Assembly (NCBI RefSeq): GCF_029087225.1
Contig: NZ_JARFJD010000002.1
Coordinates: forward strand, 310,001-374,000
DNA: 64,000 bases
Source of the DNA: Limnobacter olei
Lineage (GTDB): Bacteria > Pseudomonadota > Gammaproteobacteria > Burkholderiales > Burkholderiaceae_B
Direction: 5' to 3'
A program made the position numbers and the translations under genes. Below, piece by piece: positions 48,826 to 57,047 of this stretch. The notes under the pieces were generated by a model, which did not search any database, was not told where the DNA came from, and saw only the letters and a program-made list of their open reading frames with translations. Within the stretch, counting starts at the first letter, position 1; the number at the start of each line of letters is the position of its first letter.

Positions 48826-49341
48826 ATGCCATTGATGATTCGCCAAGGCGACACCACCAGCCACGGCGGCACTGTGCTTGAAGGCTTTCCCTTTTACACC
48901 GTCGAAGGTCGGGCTGTGGCCGCCATGGGCCACAAGGTGGCCTGCCCTTTGTGCAAGGGAGTGTTCCCGATTGCGCAGGGTAACCCCACCCACACCTGCA
49001 ATGGCGTACCCCTGGCCTTTGAGGGCATGAAAACCGCATGTGGTGCCAGCTTGATTGCATCCCAATCCAGCACAACCCATGCCTCGCCAACGGGTGCAAT
49101 GGCCCGGGTAGCCGAACAGCGAATTCCCGACAACCCCTTGGGCAATCAAACTGAGGACAAAGAAGTGCAATTCGTGATTCGACACCATGAAACGCGAGAA
49201 CCTGTGGCTGGTGTGCCTTACACCATCAATTTGTCCACTGGCGCGGCAGAATCGGGCCATTCGAACGCAGAGGGCCTAACCCGCAAACTGGTGATCGAGA
49301 AAACAGTGCAAGCCGAATTGGTTGTTCACGCCATACCATGA
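48826..49341 (+). CDS. PAAR-domain protein (type VI secretion spike tip)
   Basis: 171 residues. The N-terminal PAAR domain (about 1-90) begins MPLMIRQGDTTSHGGTVLEG and continues with the repeated beta turns AAMGHKVACPLCKGVFPI and GVPLAFEGMKTACGASLIAS. PAAR proteins cap the VgrG spike and recruit effectors. A C-terminal extension (about 115-171, EVQFVIRHHETREPVAGVPYTINL) looks like a small beta domain that could act as effector adaptor. Its stop overlaps the next gene (ATGA at 49338). No other type VI secretion gene is in the window, so this would be an orphan cargo locus. Confidence 0.88.
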   Translation: MPLMIRQGDTTSHGGTVLEGFPFYTVEGRAVAAMGHKVACPLCKGVFPIAQGNPTHTCNGVPLAFEGMKTACGASLIASQSSTTHASPTGAMARVAEQRIPDNPLGNQTEDKEVQFVIRHHETREPVAGVPYTINLSTGAAESGHSNAEGLTRKLVIEKTVQAELVVHAIP

Positions 49342-50429
49342 CCAACAACTGCTTTCCCTATTTTCCCAGTGACGAGCTTGTTCTGCACAAAGGCACCCGT
49401 ACACTGGAAAAATGCAAGTGTTACAGCACTGACCGCTACGACCACACCGAAAAACTGATTGCAGAGGTAGAGGTATTAACCTGCGACTGCCTGTGGCGCA
49501 TTTACCAGCGCGAAGCCCAGCACATAGTTGCACCAGGCGGCGTGTTGATTGCCGACCCCATTGCCCGCAACAGGCGAATCAACACCGCCTATGCCGCACT
49601 GTGGAAAACCGACAACCGCTTTGAATGGGCTGGGCTTGCTGCGTTTGCCTCCAAACAAGTGGGCTGCGGCCTGCTGCACGCAGCCACTGGCATGGAACAG
49701 ATCAACCGCACCCAGCGCGAACTGGAGAATATTGAACGAAAGCCCTGGATACCGCCCGGCGCTAAAATTGGATCTGCCGGTGTACGCGGCGGCATGGAAG
49801 GCGCAGAAGTGTCGATGCAATATGTGTTTGACACGCTGGCCTTGGGCAACACTGCCTTGTTTCTGGACATTTATCCGCTGCACATGTTTTACAAAAAGCG
49901 GGGGATAGCGGACATGAAAAAATGCATGAACGCACGCCAGAAGATTGATCAAAACCCGAAGTTTCCAATTCTTTGGCCAATCGCGAACAAAGTTAAGTTT
50001 GGTCTTCCATTTGATGAAATCATCCCCGCATTCGAAGCGATTGAAGCAGGGGATGTTTTCAAAAGTGTTGACCTGTTGGCTCGTCATGAACAAGCGAATA
50101 TTCTTCAACCCGCCATTTATGAAGATTTTTTGATGCATGGGTTGTTGCAAAGCAACCAGGCAGCTAGTTCACTGGCTTATGTCACCAACATTTCAACCGG
50201 GCTTGAACAACCCGTTCAACTGACACTGGCCAATCAATGTGCCCCTTTGCAAGATGGCCGCAGCATTGAATTCAGCACCAGTGCTTTTGCAAACCTTGCC
50301 AACCTGGATGAACGCATGCCCTTCGTGTTGCGTGCGGCACGGCAATTTCACAACCTGCTAAGAAGCGGTAACCGCCACATGATTGAACAAAGCATTGGCG
50401 AAATTTCACATGGAAGTGCCATTCGATGA
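49338..50429 (+). CDS. Probable PAAR-associated effector
   Basis: 363 residues with no signal peptide or membrane helix and no domain I can name with confidence; the stretch with RNRRINTAYAALW and FEWAGLAAFASKQVG faintly recalls DUF2515 proteins, which I cannot verify. The N terminus has a cysteine group (CKCYS and TCDCLW). Context drives the call: translationally coupled to the PAAR gene upstream and to a small membrane-anchored gene downstream (ATGA overlaps both sides), the usual spike-effector-immunity order. The 3' end is partly repeated at 51049-51117. Confidence 0.6.
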   Translation: MTNNCFPYFPSDELVLHKGTRTLEKCKCYSTDRYDHTEKLIAEVEVLTCDCLWRIYQREAQHIVAPGGVLIADPIARNRRINTAYAALWKTDNRFEWAGLAAFASKQVGCGLLHAATGMEQINRTQRELENIERKPWIPPGAKIGSAGVRGGMEGAEVSMQYVFDTLALGNTALFLDIYPLHMFYKKRGIADMKKCMNARQKIDQNPKFPILWPIANKVKFGLPFDEIIPAFEAIEAGDVFKSVDLLARHEQANILQPAIYEDFLMHGLLQSNQAASSLAYVTNISTGLEQPVQLTLANQCAPLQDGRSIEFSTSAFANLANLDERMPFVLRAARQFHNLLRSGNRHMIEQSIGEISHGSAIR

Positions 50430-51052
50430 CAACACACAGCAAGCTGATTCAGTGGATTCGACACCACAAAATGCTAGCGGTGTTGGTGGCAACGCTGCTT
50501 GTGATTGGCGCTTGCAAAGCAGCCGAACTGCTTACGCCAGCCAAGGAAATCGCCCTAGTTATTGGTGAGCCTTGGAAAGACATGCAGGCCAGATCAACTG
50601 CTGAGATTGGTCCTGTTTATGAGGGCCGTCATTGGTATCGCCAACCCAAACAGTTGTCTTACATGCGTTTTGCAGATCACCAATATGGATTCATCACGCC
50701 CCCTGCAAAATTCTTTACTGTTGGATTCGATGACAAAGGAAATATTGACGGGGTAAGAATGTCCCCCCAAGTTGAACCGCTGCCGCTTCAGGAAGCCTTG
50801 GACATTGTTTTGGATCTGCAAAATCAGTGGAGAAAATCGGGCTGGGATCTGGATGAACCTGAGGAGTTTCCTGCTTACGACAACACTCCTGTTTGGCATG
50901 AAGCGCTAAAAAAATGCGCGGCCCTAAGTACCCACTGGAACGCAGGGAAGTTGTATCAACTTATGGTGGTGATTACCTGCTACGAAGACAACCGATATCC
51001 AGACAACAAAGGGTACTTGGTCACTATTTCTATGGGTAAATACCGAGAGTGA
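50426..51052 (+). CDS. Probable immunity protein, N-terminally membrane-anchored
   Basis: 208 residues, no recognised family. Hydrophobic segment at about 17-33 ending in VIGAC, so either a single helix or a lipoprotein with C30 lipidated; the rest (31-208) would lie in the periplasm. Such placement fits an immunity protein against a periplasm-acting type VI effector. It overlaps the effector gene by 4 bases. Its first 22 codons, together with the end of the effector gene, recur downstream at 51049-51180 as a broken copy. Confidence 0.55.
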   Translation: MTTHSKLIQWIRHHKMLAVLVATLLVIGACKAAELLTPAKEIALVIGEPWKDMQARSTAEIGPVYEGRHWYRQPKQLSYMRFADHQYGFITPPAKFFTVGFDDKGNIDGVRMSPQVEPLPLQEALDIVLDLQNQWRKSGWDLDEPEEFPAYDNTPVWHEALKKCAALSTHWNAGKLYQLMVVITCYEDNRYPDNKGYLVTISMGKYRE

Positions 51053-51117
51053 ATATCGGCATTGATTTGCTCGCCTATATCCTTGGTGAAATATCAACTG
51101 GAAGTGCCAATCAATGA
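51049..51117 (+). pseudogene. Remnant of an effector 3' end
   Basis: A 22-codon frame ending ILGEISTGSANQ resembles the effector end SIGEISHGSAIR at 50390-50429 and, like it, finishes in an ATGA overlap with a following immunity-like frame. It overlaps the real immunity stop by 4 bases. Best seen as the scar of a second effector module or of a partial tandem duplication. Confidence 0.6.
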
Positions 51118-51203
51118 CGACGCACAGCAACTTGATTCAGTGGATTAAACGCCACAAGATTTTGGCGGTGTTGGCAGCAACACGCCCTGAAATGTGCAAC
51201 TAA
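51114..51203 (+). pseudogene. Truncated second immunity gene
   Basis: The frame reads MTTHSNLIQWIKRHKILAVL then diverges and stops after 29 residues. It matches the first 22 residues of the immunity protein (MTTHSKLIQWIRHHKMLAVL) with conservative changes, so it is a diverged copy cut off soon after the membrane segment begins. It is probably not functional. From here to 51269 nothing else is seen apart from the nadD leader. Confidence 0.7.
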
Positions 51204-51269
51204 GTGTGCACATGCAATGCACGTAGTCAGTTAGACTTCTAACCGTCCCCCACTAGTAAACCCAATTCC

Positions 51270-51920
51270 ATGCCAACACGGCAAATCTGCATCATCGGCG
51301 GCACTTTCAACCCAATTCACATGGGGCATCTGCAAATGGCACGTTCGGCCCAAGCTCAATGCATGGCCGATGAAGTGTGGTTCATGCCAGCTGGCCAACC
51401 TTGGCAAAAACCGAATGCCGAGCTTGCACCTGCCGATGTTCGCAAAAAACTCGTTGAACTCGCCATTGACGGCGTGCACTCCTGGCGCGTAGAGCCCTTT
51501 GAAATTGAACATGTTGGGCCCACCTACACTGTGGCTACGCTTGAGAAGCTAAGCGAACAGCACCCCGACCACAAACTTTCCTTTGTGATTGGGGCTGACC
51601 AATTGGCCAACCTGACCAGCTGGAAACATTGGCAAAGCCTGTTTGATTACGCTCGTATTGGCGTGGTGGACCGCACCCAGTGGGGAGATTTTCAGGTACC
51701 CGAGGCTTTAAAACGACATTTGCTCCAAGATCGCCTGTTTCGAATACCCATGCCCAGCGTGAACATCAGCTCAACCCAAATTCGAAGGCAATTCCAGCTG
51801 TTACAGTCTGGCAACGCCGAAGTTCGGGAAACCGCCCGCTTCAAACTTGAGGCCTGCCTGCCTACCGCCGTGTTCAAGCACCTGACACAGCACCCAGTTT
51901 ATGGTCGCGCCCAGCCCTGA
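51270..51920 (+). CDS. nadD: Nicotinate-nucleotide adenylyltransferase
   Basis: Adenylates nicotinate mononucleotide, joining the NAD route begun by nadB, nadA and nadC at 29-33 kb. 216 residues. Nucleotidyltransferase motif GGTFNPIHMGH at 10-20, WFMPAGQPWQKP, SFVIGADQLANLTSWKHWQ and the ISSTQIRR signature near the C terminus. First gene of the nadD-rsfS-rlmH-maf-rng operon common in betaproteobacteria. Confidence 0.95.
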   Translation: MPTRQICIIGGTFNPIHMGHLQMARSAQAQCMADEVWFMPAGQPWQKPNAELAPADVRKKLVELAIDGVHSWRVEPFEIEHVGPTYTVATLEKLSEQHPDHKLSFVIGADQLANLTSWKHWQSLFDYARIGVVDRTQWGDFQVPEALKRHLLQDRLFRIPMPSVNISSTQIRRQFQLLQSGNAEVRETARFKLEACLPTAVFKHLTQHPVYGRAQP

Positions 51921-51962
51921 AAGTTGTTAGAATTCAGGCAATTAACAAACCTTTGGAATTGC

Positions 51963-52385
51963 ATGGAATTGCGTAAACTGCAGCGCGTCGTGATTGACGC
52001 CCTCGAAGACATCAAGGCACAAGACATCGCCATCTTCGACACGACCCACCTTACCGGTGTTTTTGACCGAGTCATCATTGCCTCAGCCTCTTCAAACCGC
52101 CAAACCCGCGCTTTGGCCAACAACGTTCGCGAGAAAACCAAAGAAGCTGGCGGTGAAGTATTCAGCACCGAAGGAGAAGACACGGGCGAATGGGTACTGG
52201 TCGACTTGGGCGACGTGGTGGTGCATTTGATGCAGCCCGCCATTCGCGAGTATTACAACCTGGAAGAAATTTGGGGTGGCAAGCCCGTGCGCGTGAAATT
52301 GAACCCGCACAGCCTGAGCAAACCCATGCCTGGTGTGGATTATTTCCCGCAACAGGCCGAAGCCTATTCAAGCCAGTACAACTAA
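51963..52385 (+). CDS. rsfS: Ribosomal silencing factor RsfS
   Basis: Binds ribosomal protein uL14 and blocks subunit joining in slow growth. 140 residues from the ATG at 51963 (MELRKLQRVVIDALEDIKAQDI). Family blocks: VFDRVIIASASSNRQTRALANNV, EGEDTGEWVLVDLGDVVVHLM and REYYNLEEIWG. Lies between nadD and rlmH as in most proteobacteria. Confidence 0.95.
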   Translation: MELRKLQRVVIDALEDIKAQDIAIFDTTHLTGVFDRVIIASASSNRQTRALANNVREKTKEAGGEVFSTEGEDTGEWVLVDLGDVVVHLMQPAIREYYNLEEIWGGKPVRVKLNPHSLSKPMPGVDYFPQQAEAYSSQYN

Positions 52386-52400
52386 GTTTTTCTCTTCGCT

Positions 52401-52871
52401 TTGAAAATCCATGTCATCGCCCTGTCTCACAAAATCGAGCCTTGGGCGCAACAAGCGGTTGATCAGTTCCAGAAACGTTTCCCGAACGACTGGAAACTGA
52501 CCATCAAAGAACTGAAACCTGAAGACCGGTCTGCGGGCAAACCCGTGGACCAAATTCTCGCCAAAGAAGCCGAGCGCATTCGTGCAGCCATACCCAGCGG
52601 CGCACGCGTGGTTGCACTAGACGAAAGGGGCGAACGCCACACCAGCAAGGCCCTGGCCGAGCAACTTCAGAAGTGGCACAACAGCAGCGAAACCCTGTGC
52701 CTGTTAATTGGCAGCGCCGATGGCCTGGACGACCTCCTGAAACAACAATGCCAAGGCATGTGGCGGCTTTCCGACCTTACCTTGCCCCATGCACTGGCGC
52801 GCGTGCTGTTGGTGGAAGCGCTGTACCGCGCATTTTCCATTACCATTGGGCATCCGTACCACCGCGAATAA
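52401..52871 (+). CDS. rlmH: 23S rRNA (pseudouridine1915-N3)-methyltransferase
   Basis: SPOUT-fold methyltransferase acting on helix 69 of 70S ribosomes. 156 residues. [26 protein letters not shown] at the start, [20 protein letters not shown], the SAM-knot [11 protein letters not shown] and the C-terminal [27 protein letters not shown]. The only in-frame start is a TTG at 52401, with a stop six codons upstream and no clear SD, so weak or coupled initiation is expected. Confidence 0.95.
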   Translation: [156 protein letters not shown]

Positions 52872-52879
52872 ACCCCACC

Positions 52880-53545
52880 ATGAAAACACCTGTTCGCCCC
52901 GAGCACAGTGGCCTGCCTGCCCAGGTTTGGCTTGCTTCGCGCAGCCCGCGCAGGCTTGAATTACTTGAAACACTCGGATTAAAAGTACAGGTTTTTCTGG
53001 CCCAGAGCAGCCCAGAGGCCGAAGCGCTTGAAGCGCCTTTTGAGCACGAAGACCCCTTGCTGTACGTGCAGCGAGTTACCCAGCTGAAACTGAATGCAGC
53101 GCTTGAAGCCATGCGTACGCAACAATTAAGCGGGCTGGTACTGGCAGCTGACACCACAGTGGCACTGAATGGCAATATTTTGGGCAAACCGCAACATGCA
53201 GCTCAGGCCTTTCAAATGCTGCAAAGCCTGTCCAACACCACCCACGAGGTGCATACCGCAATAGCTGGCGCTTGGCTTAACAACAATGGCTACATCACTG
53301 CTGCCGCCCAAAACACGGTGCAAACCTCACATGTCGAATTTGCAACGCTTCCTGAAACCTTCCTCCATGCCTATATCGACAGCGGCGAGCCCTTCGACAA
53401 AGCGGGTGCCTACGGCATTCAGGGGATCGCAGGGCAATACGTTCGTCACATTTCCGGCAGTCATTCTGGCATTATGGGTTTACCACTGTTTGAAACCAGC
53501 GAATTGATACGCCAACTCCAAACAGCGGCCCAAAAAAGAAACTGA
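52880..53545 (+). CDS. maf: Maf-family nucleoside triphosphate pyrophosphatase
   Basis: House-cleaning NTP pyrophosphatase (dTTP/UTP type by similarity to YhdE). 221 residues from the ATG at 52880. WLASRSPRRLELLETLGL (the ASRSPRR signature), VLAADTTVALNG, GKPQHAAQAFQML and GEPFDKAGAYGIQGIAGQYVRHISGS. The frame is open for 69 codons upstream but that part is rlmH in another frame. It lies 8 bases after rlmH. Confidence 0.93.
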   Translation: MKTPVRPEHSGLPAQVWLASRSPRRLELLETLGLKVQVFLAQSSPEAEALEAPFEHEDPLLYVQRVTQLKLNAALEAMRTQQLSGLVLAADTTVALNGNILGKPQHAAQAFQMLQSLSNTTHEVHTAIAGAWLNNNGYITAAAQNTVQTSHVEFATLPETFLHAYIDSGEPFDKAGAYGIQGIAGQYVRHISGSHSGIMGLPLFETSELIRQLQTAAQKRN

Positions 53546-53583
53546 GCTGCAAAAAGAATCGATTAATACCCAAGAAGCAAAAG

Positions 53584-55062
53584 ATGATCAATGAACAAAT
53601 ACTGGTGAACGTGACACCGCAGGAAACGCGCGTGGCCATTGTTCAGCACGGTGCTGTGCAAGAACTTCACATTGAACGCACATCCACACGTGGCATTGTG
53701 GGCAATGTGTACCTGGGCAAAGTGGTGCGCGTGCTGCCCGGCATGCAGTCCGCGTTTGTCGATATCGGGCTGGAACGTGCCGCATTTCTGCATGTGGCCG
53801 ACCTGTGGGAACACCGCACGTACAACCACCATCAATCGAAGCAAAACGGAAACCCGCCGCCCGCCATCGAAAAAATGGTGTTTGAAGGACAAACCATTAT
53901 TGTGCAGGTGAGCAAAGACCCGCTGGGCACCAAAGGCGCAAGGCTCACCACGCAGATCAGCCTGGCTGGCCGCATGCTGGTCCACCTGCCGCAAGACCCA
54001 CACATTGGTGTTTCACAGCGCATAGAGAATGAAGGCGAGCGTGAAGAACTGCGCGCAAAACTAACGCGCCTTCTGCCCGAGAACACGGGTGGCTTTATTA
54101 TTCGCACCCACGCCGAAGAAGCCACCGACGAGGAATTAACCGCCGATGTAAATTACCTGCGAACCCGCTGGCGCGAGATGCTGGAATTGACTCGCACCAA
54201 ACCCGCACCCAGCCTGATTTACGAAGACCTGACCATGGCGCAGCGCGTGGTGCGCGATTTGGTTAGTGCAGACACCCAGGCCATTCTGATTGATTCAAAA
54301 GAAACCCTGAAAAACCTGCTGACCTTTGCTGAAACCTATGCGCAGGAAACCAAAGATCGCCTTCAACTGCATCAAGGAGAGCGGCCTCTTTTCGAGCTGT
54401 ACAACATTGAAGACGAGTTGCAGAAAGCCTTGGGTCGCCGGGTGGAATTGAAGTCGGGCGGTTATGTAATCATTGACCAAACTGAAGCGCTCACCACCAT
54501 CGATGTGAACACGGGCGGTTTTATTGGTGCCCGCAATTTTGAAGAAACGGTGTTTAAAACCAACCTGGAAGCGGCGCACGCCATTGCACGCCAACTGCGC
54601 TTGCGCAACCTGGGTGGCATTATCGTGATCGACTTCATCGACATGGGCACTGAGGAACACAAAAAAGCGGTGCTGGCGGAACTTCAAAAGGCGTTGGACC
54701 GCGATCGCGCACGCACCAGCGTGACCGACTTTTCCGCGCTGGGCCTGGTTGAAATGACCCGCAAGCGCACCCGCGAAAGCCTGGCCCATTTGTTGTGCGA
54801 ACCCTGCCCAAGCTGCCAGGGCAAGGGGCAGGTTAAAACTGCGCAAACCGTGGCCTATGAAATAATGCGGGAAATTGTGCGGGAAAGCCGCCAGTTCAAC
54901 CCCAAAGAATTTCGCATACTGGCCAGCCCAGCCGTGATCGACCTGTTTCTGGAAGAAGAAGCGCAGCACCTTGGCATGCTGGAAGAATTTGTGGGAAAGC
55001 CAATTACCCTGCAAGTAGACAACCTGTTTGTGCAGGAACACTACGACATTATTTTGACCTGA
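53584..55062 (+). CDS. rng: Ribonuclease G
   Basis: Endoribonuclease for 16S rRNA 5' maturation and mRNA decay. 492 residues, the RNase G length without the C-terminal scaffold of RNase E. MINEQILVNVTPQETRVAIVQHGAVQELHIER at the start, S1 domain about 38-125, catalytic DNase I-like region with TTIDVNTGGFIG and GGIIVIDFIDM, and the zinc-link CPSCQGKG near residue 412. Last gene of the nadD operon, 38 bases after maf. Confidence 0.96.
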   Translation: MINEQILVNVTPQETRVAIVQHGAVQELHIERTSTRGIVGNVYLGKVVRVLPGMQSAFVDIGLERAAFLHVADLWEHRTYNHHQSKQNGNPPPAIEKMVFEGQTIIVQVSKDPLGTKGARLTTQISLAGRMLVHLPQDPHIGVSQRIENEGEREELRAKLTRLLPENTGGFIIRTHAEEATDEELTADVNYLRTRWREMLELTRTKPAPSLIYEDLTMAQRVVRDLVSADTQAILIDSKETLKNLLTFAETYAQETKDRLQLHQGERPLFELYNIEDELQKALGRRVELKSGGYVIIDQTEALTTIDVNTGGFIGARNFEETVFKTNLEAAHAIARQLRLRNLGGIIVIDFIDMGTEEHKKAVLAELQKALDRDRARTSVTDFSALGLVEMTRKRTRESLAHLLCEPCPSCQGKGQVKTAQTVAYEIMREIVRESRQFNPKEFRILASPAVIDLFLEEEAQHLGMLEEFVGKPITLQVDNLFVQEHYDIILT

Positions 55063-55072
55063 CCTAAGCGCG

Positions 55073-56263
55073 ATGAACCTGAGCCAAGCCAGCCAGCAAC
55101 GCCTTGACCTTTTGGCCCAAGACAGCGGCAAGCGGGTGTTGCTGCCCTGCCCTTTGAACCAGCGTGCACTCGACTTTTCCAGCAACGATTATTTGTGCTT
55201 GGCCCAGCGCTGCGACATTGTAGAGGCAGGCCATGAATGCGCGAAAAAATACGGTGCAGGTGCAACCGGTTCACGTTTGTTGTCTGGCAACCTCGATTGC
55301 TTTGAAGAACTGGAGTCGCAAGTTGCACAATTCAAAAACGCCGAAGCCGCACTTGTATTTTCCAGTGGCTACCAAGCCAATGCCAGCGGGTTGGCCGCAC
55401 TATTGGACAAAAGCCTGTGGGGTGGCATGGTTGGTGGCACTGAGCCCCTTGTGTTCACCGACCGCCTGAACCACGCGAGCTTGCACCATGCCTGCCAACT
55501 CGCGGGGGTTAAGCAGATTCGGTTTCGCCACAACGACATGGCACATTTGGCAGAATTGCTGAGTAAACACCAAGAATCAACTCAGCCGAAAATCATAGTT
55601 TCGGAAACCGTGTTCGGCATGGAAGGGGATTTGCTGCCAATCGAACAGCTTGCGGAAATTGCCCTGCAACACAAGGCTGTGGTGTACCTGGACGAAGCCC
55701 ATGCCACGGGAATTTGGGGACCGGAAGGTCGAGGCCTTGGAGCGATTCAACACCCCGCCATAGATGCGCTGAAAACCTTGGGGCACTGGGTAATCATGGG
55801 CACCTTCAGCAAGGCTGTGGGGGTAAGCGGTGCTTACATCGCGTGCAGTGAAATATTCAAACAATACCTGGTCAACCGTTGCACCGGCTTTGTGTATTCC
55901 ACCGCGCCCTCGCCTTTTGTGATTGGCGCGGTTGGCAAAGCATTGGAAATTATTCTGGGGATGAATACCGAACGTTCCGCGCTGCACACCGCCGCCGACA
56001 CACTGCGAGAGCGAGTGCATGAGTTGGGCTTCGACACGGGCTTGTCGAACACCCACATTGTTCCCTTGGTGGTGGGCAGTAACGTTGCCTGCCTCGAACT
56101 CAAGGCCCATTTACAACAAGCAGGCATTCGAACCTCTGCCGTACGCCCTCCCACCGTGCCCCCCAATGCCGCACGGGTTCGGCTTGCACTGAACACTGGC
56201 CACACTCTTGCCGTGTATGAGCAACTGCTCCACGCACTGGCCAGCTGGAAGGTGAGCGCATGA
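55073..56263 (+). CDS. bioF: 8-amino-7-oxononanoate synthase
   Basis: PLP enzyme joining pimeloyl-ACP with L-alanine. 396 residues. LDFSSNDYLCLAQ, GAGATGSRLLSGN, LVFSSGYQANASGLAALL, the PLP-Asp region YLDEAHATGIWGPEGRG and the lysine segment GTFSKAVGVSGAYIA. First gene of a complete six-gene biotin operon; it begins 10 bases after rng, so read-through from the nadD operon is possible. Confidence 0.95.
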   Translation: MNLSQASQQRLDLLAQDSGKRVLLPCPLNQRALDFSSNDYLCLAQRCDIVEAGHECAKKYGAGATGSRLLSGNLDCFEELESQVAQFKNAEAALVFSSGYQANASGLAALLDKSLWGGMVGGTEPLVFTDRLNHASLHHACQLAGVKQIRFRHNDMAHLAELLSKHQESTQPKIIVSETVFGMEGDLLPIEQLAEIALQHKAVVYLDEAHATGIWGPEGRGLGAIQHPAIDALKTLGHWVIMGTFSKAVGVSGAYIACSEIFKQYLVNRCTGFVYSTAPSPFVIGAVGKALEIILGMNTERSALHTAADTLRERVHELGFDTGLSNTHIVPLVVGSNVACLELKAHLQQAGIRTSAVRPPTVPPNAARVRLALNTGHTLAVYEQLLHALASWKVSA

Positions 56264-57030
56264 AGCGGCCCGAAATTACGCAGGTGCTGTTAATGGCCCA
56301 CGGCTGGGGTTACAACCACCGTTTCTTCAATGCCTTGTTGACAACGCTTCCCGAAAGCACACGCAACACCACCTTGTTTGTTTGCATGGAAGCGGGCTAC
56401 TTTCCAGAGCAAGCCAAACAAGGTTTGATGATTCATACCCCGGGTATCCGCACGCAAGGCCAATGGATACACTACGCTACCGAAGTACTGCACAACCTGG
56501 TACTGGCCTACGCCGAAGTACCTTGGCTGGGCCTGGGGCACTCGCTGGGCTTTTCGAAACTTCTGGAATTTTCAGTGCGATGGCACAGCCTGTTGAGTAT
56601 TCATGGCTTTACTCACTTCGTGAAAAGCGATTCCAACACCCAAGGTAATCCTCCGCGTTTGCTGTCACGCATGATCCAGAAAGCAGAACACAACATGCCG
56701 GAGGTACTGCGCGATTTTCACAACCGTTGTGGGCACCATGCGCAGTGGGCCACCCTGGATGAACAAACCTTGTTGACCGACCTTCGCAGCTTGCAAGATT
56801 TGAACACAGCACAGGCATTGCAACAGACCCTTTCACAGGGTGCCGAATTACATGCCTGGGCCAGCAACACGGATGAAATAGTGCCACTGGCTTTGGCACT
56901 GCAATGCTTTGAGCACACACTGAAAGAGCAAAACCGCGTGTTGCATACACTGGCTTCCGAGCACGCAGGCATTGCCACCGCCCCTGCGCGGTATACTGAC
57001 ACTTTGTTGCCCCTTCTCAGCCAGCATTAA
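56260..57030 (+). CDS. Putative pimeloyl-ACP methyl ester esterase (BioH/BioG-like alpha/beta hydrolase)
   Basis: 256 residues. Alpha/beta hydrolase signs: oxyanion HGWG at 14-17, nucleophile elbow GHSLG with S95, probable acid D205 in NTDEIVP and probable base H235 in EHAG. Its place between bioF and bioC is that of bioG or bioH, which cleave the methyl ester put on by BioC and so end pimeloyl-ACP elongation. The sequence is closer to neither one: HGWG is BioH-like, but the elbow is GHSLG rather than BioH's GWSLGG. It may be a distinct esterase type. It overlaps bioF by 4 bases. Confidence 0.75.
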   Translation: MKRPEITQVLLMAHGWGYNHRFFNALLTTLPESTRNTTLFVCMEAGYFPEQAKQGLMIHTPGIRTQGQWIHYATEVLHNLVLAYAEVPWLGLGHSLGFSKLLEFSVRWHSLLSIHGFTHFVKSDSNTQGNPPRLLSRMIQKAEHNMPEVLRDFHNRCGHHAQWATLDEQTLLTDLRSLQDLNTAQALQQTLSQGAELHAWASNTDEIVPLALALQCFEHTLKEQNRVLHTLASEHAGIATAPARYTDTLLPLLSQH

Positions 57031-57047
57031 TTTCAAGCCGCATTGAA

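Noticed and set aside
54295-55185. 296-codon minus-strand frame
   Set aside because: Antisense to the RNase G gene and the start of bioF.
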